Positions 55,884-64,000 of a stretch of DNA of 64,000 bases are shown piece after piece. Numbering within the stretch: the stretch's first letter is position 1; every line of letters begins with the position of its first letter. Below the pieces are notes generated by a model. That model saw only the letters and a list, made by a program, of their open reading frames with translations. It was not told where the DNA came from and did not search any database. Origin of the DNA: Kangiella shandongensis (GTDB lineage Bacteria > Pseudomonadota > Gammaproteobacteria > Enterobacterales > Kangiellaceae); NCBI RefSeq assembly GCF_020005365.1, contig NZ_JACNML010000002.1, positions 62,001-126,000 on the forward strand, in the 5' to 3' direction. The position numbers were made by a program, and so were the translations under genes.

Positions 55884-57188
55884 ATGAAAAAAACCATTAT
55901 GAGCATACTGCTATCAGCGTCCTTGCTGCCAGCGGTATATGCAGATACTAAGCAGGAAGTTGTTGAGGCAGCCGATTCTTTAGAACAAAAAGTTATCGAC
56001 TGGCGGCGTCACCTGCATCAGAACCCTGAGCTGAGTAATCGCGAATTTGAGACCAGCAAGTACATAGCTCGCCATTTAGAAGCGCTTGGTTTGGAAGTTA
56101 CAACTGGTGTGGCTCACACTGGCGTAGTCGCAGTACTTAAGGGCGGGAAGCCCGGTCCTGTGGTAGCGCTACGAGCCGATATGGATGCGCTTCCTGTCAA
56201 AGAACGCGCAGAACTCCCCTTTGCCTCCAAGGCTATTGGCGAGTACCTGGGTAAAGAAGTTCCGGTGATGCATGCCTGCGGTCATGATACGCACATGGCT
56301 ATTTTGATGGGTGTTGCCGAGCTATTAACGGGGATAAAAGACCAGCTTCCAGGTACAGTAAAGTTTATTTTCCAACCTGCGGAAGAAGGCGCCCCTCCTG
56401 GTGAAGAAGGCGGCGCTGAGTTGATGGTTAAGGAAGGAGTTCTAAAAAATCCTGACGTGGATGTCATATTTGGCCTTCACATTTCAGCGGGCACGGATGT
56501 CGGCACCATCAATATCCGTAAGCGTGGAATTATGGCAGGTTCCGATGACTTTAAAATTACCATCAAAGGCAAACAGGCTCACGGCTCAACCCCTTGGGAC
56601 TCGATCGACCCTATCGTGACGGCAACACAAATTATTAATGGCCTGCAAACCATCGTCAGCCGTCATATGCCGCTAACCCGTCAGGCATCAGTGGTCACCG
56701 TAGGCACGATTGACGCTGGCGTACGCTCCAATATTATTCCGGAAACCGCTGAAATGACCGGCACCATCAGAACTCTGAGCACTCAGGATCGTGAAAGAAT
56801 TCTGGAGCTGGTGCGCAAAAAAGCAACATTAATTGGCGAGTCGATGGGAGCCGAGGTTGAGGTTAAAGTCCCCTACTCTTCATCCTATCCCGTGACCTAC
56901 AATAACCCTGAACTCACCGATCAAATGATGCCAACATTTAAAGAAGTCGCTGGTGCAAATCACGTAAACATTATTCCGCCCATTACTGGCGCGGAAGACT
57001 TCTCTTTCTATGCTCGAGAAGTGCCCGGAGTTTTCTTCTTTATCGGAGGAAAACCCAAAGGGCTTCCTGCCTCAGAAGCAGCACCACACCATACACCTGA
57101 CTTCTATATTGACGAGTCCGGCATGAAACTTGGCGTTAAGGCCCTGTCCCGTTTGACTATTGATTATCTTGAGGCCAACGTAGAATAA
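55884..57188 (+). CDS. Exported M20 amidohydrolase
   Basis: This 434-residue metallopeptidase-family protein has a signal peptide (1-20, cut after VYA) and HLHQNPELS, RADMDALP and HACGHDTHM motifs, which mark amidohydrolases of the hippurate hydrolase / IAA-amino-acid hydrolase type. The second metal His lies in GAEDFSFY-P and HHTPDFYIDE regions near the C-terminus. It is predicted to act in the periplasm on N-acyl amino acids or related amides. The ATG at 55884 has GGAGGGG just upstream; a longer in-frame start 135 bp earlier lacks signal-peptide sense. The natural substrate is unknown. Confidence 0.9.
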   Translation: MKKTIMSILLSASLLPAVYADTKQEVVEAADSLEQKVIDWRRHLHQNPELSNREFETSKYIARHLEALGLEVTTGVAHTGVVAVLKGGKPGPVVALRADMDALPVKERAELPFASKAIGEYLGKEVPVMHACGHDTHMAILMGVAELLTGIKDQLPGTVKFIFQPAEEGAPPGEEGGAELMVKEGVLKNPDVDVIFGLHISAGTDVGTINIRKRGIMAGSDDFKITIKGKQAHGSTPWDSIDPIVTATQIINGLQTIVSRHMPLTRQASVVTVGTIDAGVRSNIIPETAEMTGTIRTLSTQDRERILELVRKKATLIGESMGAEVEVKVPYSSSYPVTYNNPELTDQMMPTFKEVAGANHVNIIPPITGAEDFSFYAREVPGVFFFIGGKPKGLPASEAAPHHTPDFYIDESGMKLGVKALSRLTIDYLEANVE

Positions 57189-57279
57189 CTCCTACAACCA
57201 GCGGTGATAAAGGCTTTTTATCTCCGCTGGTAATCGCTATACTTCCCGCCTTAAAACTGTTCAGTAACCGGTACTCATT

Positions 57280-58293
57280 ATGGCAAGAAAGAAAGTCTAT
57301 ATCGCTTATACAGGCGGCACCATTGGTATGAAACCCAGTGACAAGGGCTTTGTGCCACAAAAAGGCTTTCTTAAGGATACCCTGAAGAGTTTTCCAGAGT
57401 TTGATCATCCAGAAATGCCGGAAATTACGGTGCACGATTATGCAGAGCCGATTGATTCGGCCAATATGTCGCCTAAAGACTGGCATCTTATCGCTGATGA
57501 TATTGAAAAAAACTACCAGGATTATGACGGTTTTGTCATCCTACACGGTACCGATACCATGGCCTATACGGCTTCGGCCCTGTCTTTCATGCTTGAAGGG
57601 TTACAGAAACCTGTAATCTTTACCGGTTCGCAGATTCCATTGACACAGCTTCGTACCGATGCCAGAGATAACCTGATTAACGCTGTGTATTTGGCTGCTA
57701 ACTATCCTATCCCTGAGGTTAGCCTGTTCTTCCACGATCATTTGCATCGTGGAAATCGCACGATAAAGACCGATGCTGATGGCTTCGCTGCTTTCAGTTC
57801 GCCGAATATGCCGCCATTAGCCAGTATTGGCAGCACAATTAAAGTACGTGAGCATTTAATCTGGCAACGCAAACATAAAGAACTGACTGTTCGCCATTTC
57901 AATTCTCCAAAGATTGCTATTTTGACGCTCTTTCCCGGTATCTCGGAGGAAATGGTCAAAGACTTCCTAAATCAGGATATCGACGGTGTCGTGCTACGAA
58001 GTTATGGCGCTGGCAATGCCCCAGTAAACAACCTGCCATTAATGGATGCTATTAAGCAGGCAACCAGTCAGGGCAAGGTCATTGTTAACTGCACTCAATG
58101 CCTTAAGGGTTCGGTTAATATGAGCACCTATGAAACAGGGAAAATCCTGATGGATGCAGGAGTTACGTCTGGTTTTGATATGACTACAGAGGCAGCCCTG
58201 GCCAAACTTTATTATCTGTTTAGCCGCGGCCTTGATGTAGAAACTATTCGCAAGAATATGGTGATAAGCTTGCGCGGAGAGCTAACAAATTAA
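57280..58293 (+). CDS. ansA: Type I L-asparaginase
   Basis: This 337-residue cytoplasmic enzyme hydrolyses asparagine to aspartate and ammonia. The first catalytic Thr is in AYTGGTIGM (about 10-18), the second in LHGTDTMAYTASAL (about 88-101), and a Lys follows in the mid-domain. No signal peptide is present, as expected for type I. The length matches E. coli AnsA. It lies 91 bp after the M20 gene, on the same strand, and converges with the OsmC gene, their ends overlapping by 4 bp. Confidence 0.94.
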   Translation: MARKKVYIAYTGGTIGMKPSDKGFVPQKGFLKDTLKSFPEFDHPEMPEITVHDYAEPIDSANMSPKDWHLIADDIEKNYQDYDGFVILHGTDTMAYTASALSFMLEGLQKPVIFTGSQIPLTQLRTDARDNLINAVYLAANYPIPEVSLFFHDHLHRGNRTIKTDADGFAAFSSPNMPPLASIGSTIKVREHLIWQRKHKELTVRHFNSPKIAILTLFPGISEEMVKDFLNQDIDGVVLRSYGAGNAPVNNLPLMDAIKQATSQGKVIVNCTQCLKGSVNMSTYETGKILMDAGVTSGFDMTTEAALAKLYYLFSRGLDVETIRKNMVISLRGELTN

Positions 58294-58754
58294 GAACGAA
58301 CTTCTGTTAAGACCTTAGTTTTAACAGAGTTCGCAATAAAGCAAAGCTCATGTGCTTGATGATGCATTTTCTCAAGCACTTCTGCACTTGGTTGCTTTTC
58401 TCCTGAGAAAACCGCTTTTGGCTTAAGAGTGACAGTCTCAACAAATTCTTTGCCCTGCTCATCTTTACCCATTACTCCGACAGCCTCATCTTCATAACTA
58501 TCGACGACTAAACGTTTTTTTGCGGCAATCGATAAGAAAAACAACATATGACAACTTGAAAGTGAAGCAACAAAAGCCTCCTCTGGATCGACATTCGATT
58601 CAACAGAGTGCGGCAGCGGCACAATATGTGGTGATGACGAAGCTTCAACTACCGCTCCACCATCAAACGACCATTGATGTGCACGGCTATACTGATTATC
58701 GAAAAATTTTTGGTCGCCACGAGACCAGTTTATTGTTGCGAAATATTGTGCCAT
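58290..58754 (-). CDS. OsmC/Ohr family peroxide-reducing protein
   Basis: This 154-residue protein is an OsmC-family thiol peroxidase. The two reactive cysteines are visible: Cys68 in SLSSCHMLFFLS and a second in AHELCFIANSVK near 135. It opens with YFATINWSRGDQKFFDNQYSRAHQW, the OsmC-like N-terminus with its paired R. The family reduces organic hydroperoxides with lipoyl or other thiols. It converges with ansA and lies 11 bp downstream of the small HEXXH protein gene, on the same strand, so the two may be co-transcribed. Confidence 0.88.
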   Translation of the reverse strand: MAQYFATINWSRGDQKFFDNQYSRAHQWSFDGGAVVEASSSPHIVPLPHSVESNVDPEEAFVASLSSCHMLFFLSIAAKKRLVVDSYEDEAVGVMGKDEQGKEFVETVTLKPKAVFSGEKQPSAEVLEKMHHQAHELCFIANSVKTKVLTEVRS

Positions 58755-58765
58755 TTACTTTCCTT

Positions 58766-59221
58766 TTACCCTTGCCTACAGCGAATAATTACAGCGGCTC
58801 GCTCATAACCAGTTGGATGATACCAGTCTGGGCGTGAAGCTCCATGCAATTGATTAAAAAAACTAACCGCAGCTCTAGCTGCTGTAGGTGAAACTCGCCT
58901 GGCAGCATAGCAATCAGCCTCTTTTTCATAAGACTGTCTAACCCAGGCTCGGTTATAAGGATTCGCTTGAAACTGCTCCCTATACAAATGTCCTAAGTGA
59001 TGATGCCCGTATTCATGCGCTCTGAAAAACTCGCTTAAATATGGACCAGCCTGTTGCGTAATTCTAGGGTTGTAATAAATAACAGGCCCCTGCGCATCAA
59101 TCGACGCTACAGCGACATCAGATAAGTTTGGGTTTGGAATCTCTCGAATTGGAACAGCCGCTTTCGCAGCAAAATGTGTGAACAATAAAGGGGTAACAAG
59201 GCTTACTAAAAACGTTTTCAT
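58766..59221 (-). CDS. Small secreted HEXXH-type putative metalloprotease
   Basis: This 151-residue protein has a signal peptide (1-21) and the zinc-binding motif HEYGH in FFRAHEYGHHHLGHL, followed about 32 residues later by EKEADCYAARR, whose Glu can be the third ligand. This is the layout of gluzincins such as the M48 and ImmA/IrrE-like families, here reduced to a minimal domain. No full-length family match is recognised. I start at the ATG at 59221, with AGGAAG five bases upstream; a GTG two codons earlier is too close. It may act on envelope proteins. The family is uncertain; activity is inferred only from the motif. Confidence 0.6.
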   Translation of the reverse strand: MKTFLVSLVTPLLFTHFAAKAAVPIREIPNPNLSDVAVASIDAQGPVIYYNPRITQQAGPYLSEFFRAHEYGHHHLGHLYREQFQANPYNRAWVRQSYEKEADCYAARRVSPTAARAAVSFFNQLHGASRPDWYHPTGYERAAVIIRCRQG

Positions 59222-59408
59222 ACACACTTCCTTTGTTATGAAACAGCTATTTAATACACCTAAAATAGACTGTTTTCAGCTATATGCAGGCAACTTCCAG
59301 AACCAGAAGTTACTTTTATAATAGAGTTGCCCTTCTAAGATAACAAGTCCCACAGTATACCAATAATTACTTAAACGTTTATTTAAACACTCTTCCTGAA
59401 TAATGTCG

Positions 59409-59729
59409 CTAGTGCTTATTTGTGTTCGGAATAATAAGTGCAGGATCAACCTTTACGCTTGTCTGTTGGCTTTCTTCTGTTGAGGAGTTACTTGAATAAT
59501 CCTGTCTAAGCTTTTGACCAGTAACAAGCTCACCATCTTTTGTAATAGTAAAAGGCTCCTCAGCAGCATCATTCTGTTTGGCTTGATATAATAGAATAGC
59601 CTGCAGACAGGTTTCTTTCTGTTGTTCAGATAACTTGGTGCCGTCCGGCCATTTCCCTGTTTCCACAGCAGCCGTAAAGCGCTCTATCATATCAGGAGTC
59701 AGGGTTTCAATTAGTTTGGAATAGTCCAT
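59409..59729 (-). CDS. YeaC-like DUF1315 protein
   Basis: This 106-residue cytoplasmic protein matches the DUF1315/YeaC family: LIETLTPDMIERFTAAVETGKWPDG at 6-30 and LSEQQKETCLQAILLYQA are the conserved parts. The C-terminal half is a Ser/Gln-rich extension. The family has no assigned function, although YeaC is widespread in gammaproteobacteria, which supports a real gene. It stands alone, between the HEXXH gene and the divergent HD-GYP gene. Confidence 0.8.
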   Translation of the reverse strand: MDYSKLIETLTPDMIERFTAAVETGKWPDGTKLSEQQKETCLQAILLYQAKQNDAAEEPFTITKDGELVTGQKLRQDYSSNSSTEESQQTSVKVDPALIIPNTNKH

Positions 59730-59961
59730 AAAAGCTCACAATAAGCCTCAACGAGACGCAATTATGCAGAATTTTGCGCAAATGATCCAGTGAGCATCAT
59801 GTGGAGTAATATTCAATGAACCGCCTATTGAGCAAAGCAAATGTCTGCATAGGTGGAATTCCCCATATTTCAGTTGTATGGAGACTTTTTTGTGATATAG
59901 TTAACAATAATTATTGTGACAGTTCACAATTTTGGGGCCCGCTGGAGAGCTAGGAAATATA

Positions 59962-61167
59962 ATGGCGCTAATAAAAGCCAAAATACCTGCTGATTGTATT
60001 GATATCGGTATGTTTGTCGTTGAACTCGACAGACCGTGGACCGACGTGCCTCTGGCATTCCAGAAATTCGAAGTTTCTTCCGAGCGCGAACTCAAAGTCT
60101 TACGTGAATACTGTAAATACGTCTATATTGAAATCGATGCCTTTCTCTGGCAAAAGAAGAAACAAGAGCTCAGTAAACAAGCCACAGGCCACGCGCTACC
60201 GGAAAATACTCCCATCCATCACGAACTGCCAAGGGCATCAAGCACCTTCCAGTCAGCTCGTGAATTTGCCATAGAACTGTTCGAAGAGGCAAAACTCGGC
60301 TTACCCATTGATGTTAAACAGTGTAAGCAGGTTATCAATAGCTGTATAACCAGTATCTTATCCAATGCGAACGCTCTATTCTGGCTTACTCGCATCAAGG
60401 ATAGAAGACAATTTACTGCCGAGCATGGGTTAAGAGTAGCTATCCTGTCCATAGCTTTCGGCAAATATTTGGGTATGCGTCACGAGGAACTTGAGCTACT
60501 GGGTTTATGCGGCTTACTCCACGATTTAGGTCAGAGCCAGATTCCAGCAGATATTGTCGACAAGCCAGCTCCCCTGAATGAAGCTGAATACCGGGTTATG
60601 CAGAAACACGCCCTTCTTGGCTATGAGCTCATCATGCACGACTCAGAGATTAATACCGAGGTTAAAAATGTTATCAAAAACCATCACATCCATTTTAACG
60701 GAGAAGGTTATCCCAGGGATTCGGTAAATCAGCCCCTTAGTATTTACTGCCGCATTGTCAGTATTATTGATGCCTACGACTCCATTACCAGTGAAAGCCC
60801 TTACAAATTAAGCCGCTCCCCTCGCGAAGCATTAGGTATTCTTTTTGATCAGCGAGACAAGCAGTTTGATGGTAAATTAGTTGGTAAATTTATTCAGATG
60901 ATGGGAATTTATCCCCCCGGCAGCCTCGTGAAAATGTCTAACGGCGAAGTTGGTATTGTTATTTCAACCGATGCTAAGCATAAATTGTTACCCAAGGTCG
61001 AACTGGTTCAAAATAAAGATGGCCAATTGAAGCGTTCAATCATTGTAGATTTACAGAAAGTTCCTAAAGATAGCAGTGGCAATGAATACAAAATTACAGC
61101 TTCACTACCAGATGGTGCTATGGGCTTTGATATGCGCCAATACATACAATCAACTCATAACTGCTAA
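59962..61167 (+). CDS. HD-GYP c-di-GMP phosphodiesterase
   Basis: This 401-residue cytoplasmic protein has an N-terminal DUF3391 region (about 1-75) and an HD-GYP domain (about 150-320) with an early His, the HD pair in LLHDLGQ, a third His in MQKHALLGYELI, and HHIHFNGEGYP, where GYP is kept. Such enzymes break c-di-GMP to pGpG or GMP. A short C-terminal module (about 330-400) follows. I start at the ATG at 59962, with AGGA seven bases upstream; a TTG at 59932 lacks this. Metal residues look complete, so it could oppose the two cyclases of this window. Confidence 0.9.
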   Translation: MALIKAKIPADCIDIGMFVVELDRPWTDVPLAFQKFEVSSERELKVLREYCKYVYIEIDAFLWQKKKQELSKQATGHALPENTPIHHELPRASSTFQSAREFAIELFEEAKLGLPIDVKQCKQVINSCITSILSNANALFWLTRIKDRRQFTAEHGLRVAILSIAFGKYLGMRHEELELLGLCGLLHDLGQSQIPADIVDKPAPLNEAEYRVMQKHALLGYELIMHDSEINTEVKNVIKNHHIHFNGEGYPRDSVNQPLSIYCRIVSIIDAYDSITSESPYKLSRSPREALGILFDQRDKQFDGKLVGKFIQMMGIYPPGSLVKMSNGEVGIVISTDAKHKLLPKVELVQNKDGQLKRSIIVDLQKVPKDSSGNEYKITASLPDGAMGFDMRQYIQSTHNC

Positions 61168-61309
61168 TCCTCGACTCCCCCTCAAACCAGATGTAAAATT
61201 TTAGCTTTTACTGGACAGCAAGCCCGTTGTCTATCATCATATTGCCATTGAAATAATAAGTCATTCGTTGAATAAACCACCCATAACGGACTATCTATAA
61301 ATCAACACT

Positions 61310-63187
61310 ATGTTAACTCTTGATCTTGCCCTGATTTTATCCGGTATTTTAGCGCTTGGTATAGGTGCCCAGTGGCTGGCGTGGTACCTGAAGCAACCAT
61401 CCATCCTATTCTTATTGTTAATAGGAATTATCATTGGGCCAATTCTCGGCTTTTTTAACCCAGACGAAACGCTTGGTGACCTGTTATTTCCCTTTATTTC
61501 TCTCGGCGTTGCAGTGATATTATTCGAAGGCTCCCTGACATTGGAGTTTCATGAGGTAAAAAGCCATGGACGGGTTGTGCAGATGCTGGTGTCCGTTGGT
61601 GTCCTGATTACCATCATCATTGTCTCAGTAGCAGCCTACTTGCTGTTTGATATGGACCCCAAAATAGCGATTTTGTTTGGTGCTCTGGTGTGTGTTACCG
61701 GCCCCACCGTTATCGTTCCGATACTACGTAGCGTCCGTCCTAATAAAAGTATCAGCAACATCCTACGCTGGGAAGGCATTATTATCGATCCCATTGGAGC
61801 AATAGCGGTAGTTCTGGTCTATGAATACATTATCTCTGGCGGCTCCGGTGATCACGCCTTGCTGGTTTTCGGTAAAATCTTGCTTGTCAGTGCTCTGATA
61901 GGCTTAATCGGCGCATACATTTTAGCGCAGTTATTCAAAAGGCATCTTATTCCTGAGTATTTACGGAATGTCTTTGCTTTAGCTTATGTCCTGCTCCTGT
62001 TCTCGGTTTCTAATCATATTGAACATGAATCAGGGCTGTTAACCGTCACCATTTTAGGTGTTGCACTGGCCAACTGGCCCAAGTTTGAAAAAGACGATCT
62101 GCTCGATTTTAAAGAATCACTATCGCTATTGCTGATTTCTGTACTATTTATTGTGCTGGCAGCACGTTTGGATCTAAATAGCCTGCTTGCTATTGGTGGG
62201 CCGAGCTTAATTTTGCTTGCCGTAGTTATGTTTATCGCACGCCCTATTTCGGTTTGGGCATCGAGTGTTGGCTCCAAATTAAAGGTTAACGAAAAACTGA
62301 TGCTCAGCTGGATCGGCCCCCGCGGTATTGTCGCTGCAGCGATCTCCTCACTATTCGCGATCAAGCTGGATGAATACAATTTAGCCGGAACCGAGTATCT
62401 GGTGCCGCTGGTTTTTGTGGTCATTATCGGAACCGTCCTAATTCAAAGCCTTGGCGCAAAACCTATTGGCAACCTGCTCAAAGTTCGTGAAGCGTCGGAT
62501 AACGGCGTGTTAATTATCGGTAGTAACCCAGTCGCGCAAAAAGTAGCGCAAGCACTTAAAGACTCAGGGTTCGACGTAATTATGGCGCACAATAACTACA
62601 CCAACATCTCTCGCGCCCGCATGGATGGAATCAAAACCTACTTCGGTAACCCCGTATCCGATCATGCCGATCGCCACCTCGATCTGATTGGCTTCGGCCA
62701 CTTGTTTGCCATGAGTCTTGATCGCGAACTCAATACCCTGTGTGAAATGAATTACCGCCACACTTTCGGCAGGAAGAATACTTATCGTTTACGCTTTCAA
62801 GACGACAAAAACAAAAAGAACGAACGTCAGGAACGCAATGAGTATTGGCAGTCTGCCTGGTTATTTGGCGATATAAACTACGGTCAACTCGCCAGCATGA
62901 TCACTAAAAATGCAAAGATCAAAACTACCAACATCACCGAAAACTACAGCTACGAGCAATATCGTGCAGACAACAAAAACTATGTCGCGCTTTACATGAT
63001 CGAAAAAAATGGCTCGCTCAAGGTTTTCTCCTCAGAGACGGGAAAAAACATCCCGAAAGGGACTAAAATTATCGCCCTTGTCCACAACCCTGATGATAAA
63101 AAGACGGTGCCGAACGAGAAGACCAGTAAAAACGGACAGAACAAACTAAAGGCTCTAGCGGATAAGGAAAAGAAGATTGAGGATTAA
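61310..63187 (+). CDS. CPA1-type cation/proton antiporter with RCK-like tail
   Basis: This 625-residue protein has about 12 membrane helices (about 3-395) with the Na/H exchanger motif LGVAVILFEGSLTL and the Asp pocket IIIDPIGAIAVVLVYE, followed by a cytoplasmic TrkA_N-like nucleotide-binding domain (about 400-520, opening GVLIIGSNPVAQKVAQAL) and a basic, charged C-terminal tail. It exports Na or K in exchange for protons, useful in a marine cell. The dinucleotide-binding domain probably gates transport. It stands alone, with 142 bp upstream. The ion is not settled by sequence. Confidence 0.88.
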   Translation: MLTLDLALILSGILALGIGAQWLAWYLKQPSILFLLLIGIIIGPILGFFNPDETLGDLLFPFISLGVAVILFEGSLTLEFHEVKSHGRVVQMLVSVGVLITIIIVSVAAYLLFDMDPKIAILFGALVCVTGPTVIVPILRSVRPNKSISNILRWEGIIIDPIGAIAVVLVYEYIISGGSGDHALLVFGKILLVSALIGLIGAYILAQLFKRHLIPEYLRNVFALAYVLLLFSVSNHIEHESGLLTVTILGVALANWPKFEKDDLLDFKESLSLLLISVLFIVLAARLDLNSLLAIGGPSLILLAVVMFIARPISVWASSVGSKLKVNEKLMLSWIGPRGIVAAAISSLFAIKLDEYNLAGTEYLVPLVFVVIIGTVLIQSLGAKPIGNLLKVREASDNGVLIIGSNPVAQKVAQALKDSGFDVIMAHNNYTNISRARMDGIKTYFGNPVSDHADRHLDLIGFGHLFAMSLDRELNTLCEMNYRHTFGRKNTYRLRFQDDKNKKNERQERNEYWQSAWLFGDINYGQLASMITKNAKIKTTNITENYSYEQYRADNKNYVALYMIEKNGSLKVFSSETGKNIPKGTKIIALVHNPDDKKTVPNEKTSKNGQNKLKALADKEKKIED

Positions 63188-63286
63188 AAGCTCCTAAATG
63201 TTGAGTAGGTCACAAATCTTAAGCTTATATAAGATTCTGATTTAGACTATAATTTATAGAGTTTACGGGATGTAAAGGAGTACACC

Positions 63287-64000
63287 ATGGCAAAGAGCAT
63301 GGAAAAGACAATATCGGCCAAACTAGTGGTTCAGCAGCAACTCAAAGCACACAATGACTTTGTGCAAACAGTTGGCAATTATCTCGAAGAGTTCTTTCCT
63401 GGAACTCACGATTATTTTGATACAAAACAGATAAACGACACTATAGAACTAGGAATTGAAAAAGCTCATAGCCATGGCATCTACGGCAAAAATGATATCT
63501 GTAGCTTTGTCTGTTTGATGTTCACCTTCCTCGGTAATCATTTTGACGTCGATCCGCTATACCCTTGGACACAAACTATATTGGCTAAAAAGAACTCGCC
63601 CCAGCAACCCACAATAACAGCAAGTGAGAAAGTTGCATTATTATGGGAGAAACAACAGCAGCTTAATGCGAATATCTTTGGTCCAAACAGCGAATACTTA
63701 AATCAGGTTTTCAAAACCTTCCGTAGCCATGCCTTATTAGCTCCTTTTGATGATATACAAAGGCCTCTAAAAGAACGAATCATCAAGCGCTTATCCATGT
63801 ATTACCCAGATAAGTATCGCCAAATGGATACCCAAAGTGTCAGCAATATGATTGATGAAGGCTTTGCATTATGCGGTAACTATAATGTCAATGCTGAAAA
63901 TGAAATTTGCTGGTATATCAGCCTAATGTTCGTATTAGGCTCTAGATTCGACATCGATCCCAAGTATCCTGTATTAAGCTATTTACAGGAGAAAAAGAAC
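63287..64000 (+). CDS. Two-repeat helical protein of unknown function, partial
   Basis: At least 238 codons are present; the frame leaves the window open. The ATG at 63287 follows AAAGGAG, an excellent ribosome site. Two copies of a helical unit are visible (about 30-100 and 168-234); each contains LMF, a G, FD-x-DP-x-YP and a preceding cluster near IC or EIC. From memory this pattern resembles small proteins near type VI secretion effectors, but that is a weak recollection. No signal peptide or catalytic motif is seen. The downstream neighbours are outside the window. Confidence 0.6.
   Translation, partial: MAKSMEKTISAKLVVQQQLKAHNDFVQTVGNYLEEFFPGTHDYFDTKQINDTIELGIEKAHSHGIYGKNDICSFVCLMFTFLGNHFDVDPLYPWTQTILAKKNSPQQPTITASEKVALLWEKQQQLNANIFGPNSEYLNQVFKTFRSHALLAPFDDIQRPLKERIIKRLSMYYPDKYRQMDTQSVSNMIDEGFALCGNYNVNAENEICWYISLMFVLGSRFDIDPKYPVLSYLQEKKN

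Noticed and set aside
59932-59961. TTG start ten codons upstream in the HD-GYP gene
   Set aside because: The ATG at 59962 has AGGA at the right distance and begins the DUF3391 region; the extension adds only non-homologous residues.

Overview
The window looks like chromosomal DNA of a gammaproteobacterium. The evidence is the holB-tmk-mltG-pabC-fabF-acpP-fabG-fabD-fabH-plsX-rpmF-yceD cluster, ligA-zipA-smc, rne divergent from rluC, a FadR-like box in front of fadE, and the YceF, YeaC and CysZ families. A marine Kangiella-like organism (Oceanospirillales) is my best guess; it rests on remembered gene content and style, not on any database search. GTG and TTG starts are common. I saw no tRNA, rRNA, intact insertion sequence, prophage or CRISPR array.

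Layout. 1-10729 (minus strand): the end of holB, then tmk, mltG, pabC, an inserted SEL1-repeat gene, and the type II fatty-acid synthesis, plsX, L32 and YceD cluster. Two of its gaps carry dispersed repeats. 10730-17866: a repeat-filled gap, the Maf/YceF gene, then minus-strand accessory genes: cation efflux, patatin, YcaQ-like glycosylase, a membrane peptide, a truncated fructosamine-kinase-like gene, a macrodomain hydrolase, DUF2214 and GNAT. 17890-24722: a periplasmic peroxiredoxin, and convergent to it a complete pgaABCD operon for poly-N-acetylglucosamine (PNAG) export. 24888-29822: a HAD phosphatase and rluC, divergent from rne with its own promoter and a long structured leader. 29876-33617: a secreted histidine phosphatase, then a papain-like hydrolase overlapping a 7TM diguanylate cyclase. 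33622-41108: ligA, zipA, smc and, divergent, cysZ. 41163-47057: two exported repeat proteins (LVIVD propeller, collagen-like) and a REC-REC-GGDEF regulator. 47054-54457: hrpA, a serine hydrolase, and fadE with a predicted FadR operator. 54458-55113: a gap packed with palindromes. 55114-64000: site-2 protease, exported M20 amidohydrolase, asparaginase, OsmC, a small secreted HEXXH protein, YeaC-like protein, HD-GYP phosphodiesterase, a cation/proton antiporter, and an unfinished two-repeat protein.

How it fits together. The clearest theme outside housekeeping is surface and biofilm biology: a PNAG synthase, whose PgaC-PgaD pair is activated by c-di-GMP in E. coli, shares the window with two predicted c-di-GMP synthases and one predicted HD-GYP phosphodiesterase, plus two large exported repeat proteins. 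The most unusual non-coding signal is a dispersed element in four copies (near 5619, 10960, 54585 and, inverted, 55074). Three copies are clear hairpins with a 12-14 bp stem and a six-base loop; the fourth is degenerate. Stem sequences differ between copies while the layout is kept, and a shared downstream motif follows. I found no convincing wholly new multi-gene system.
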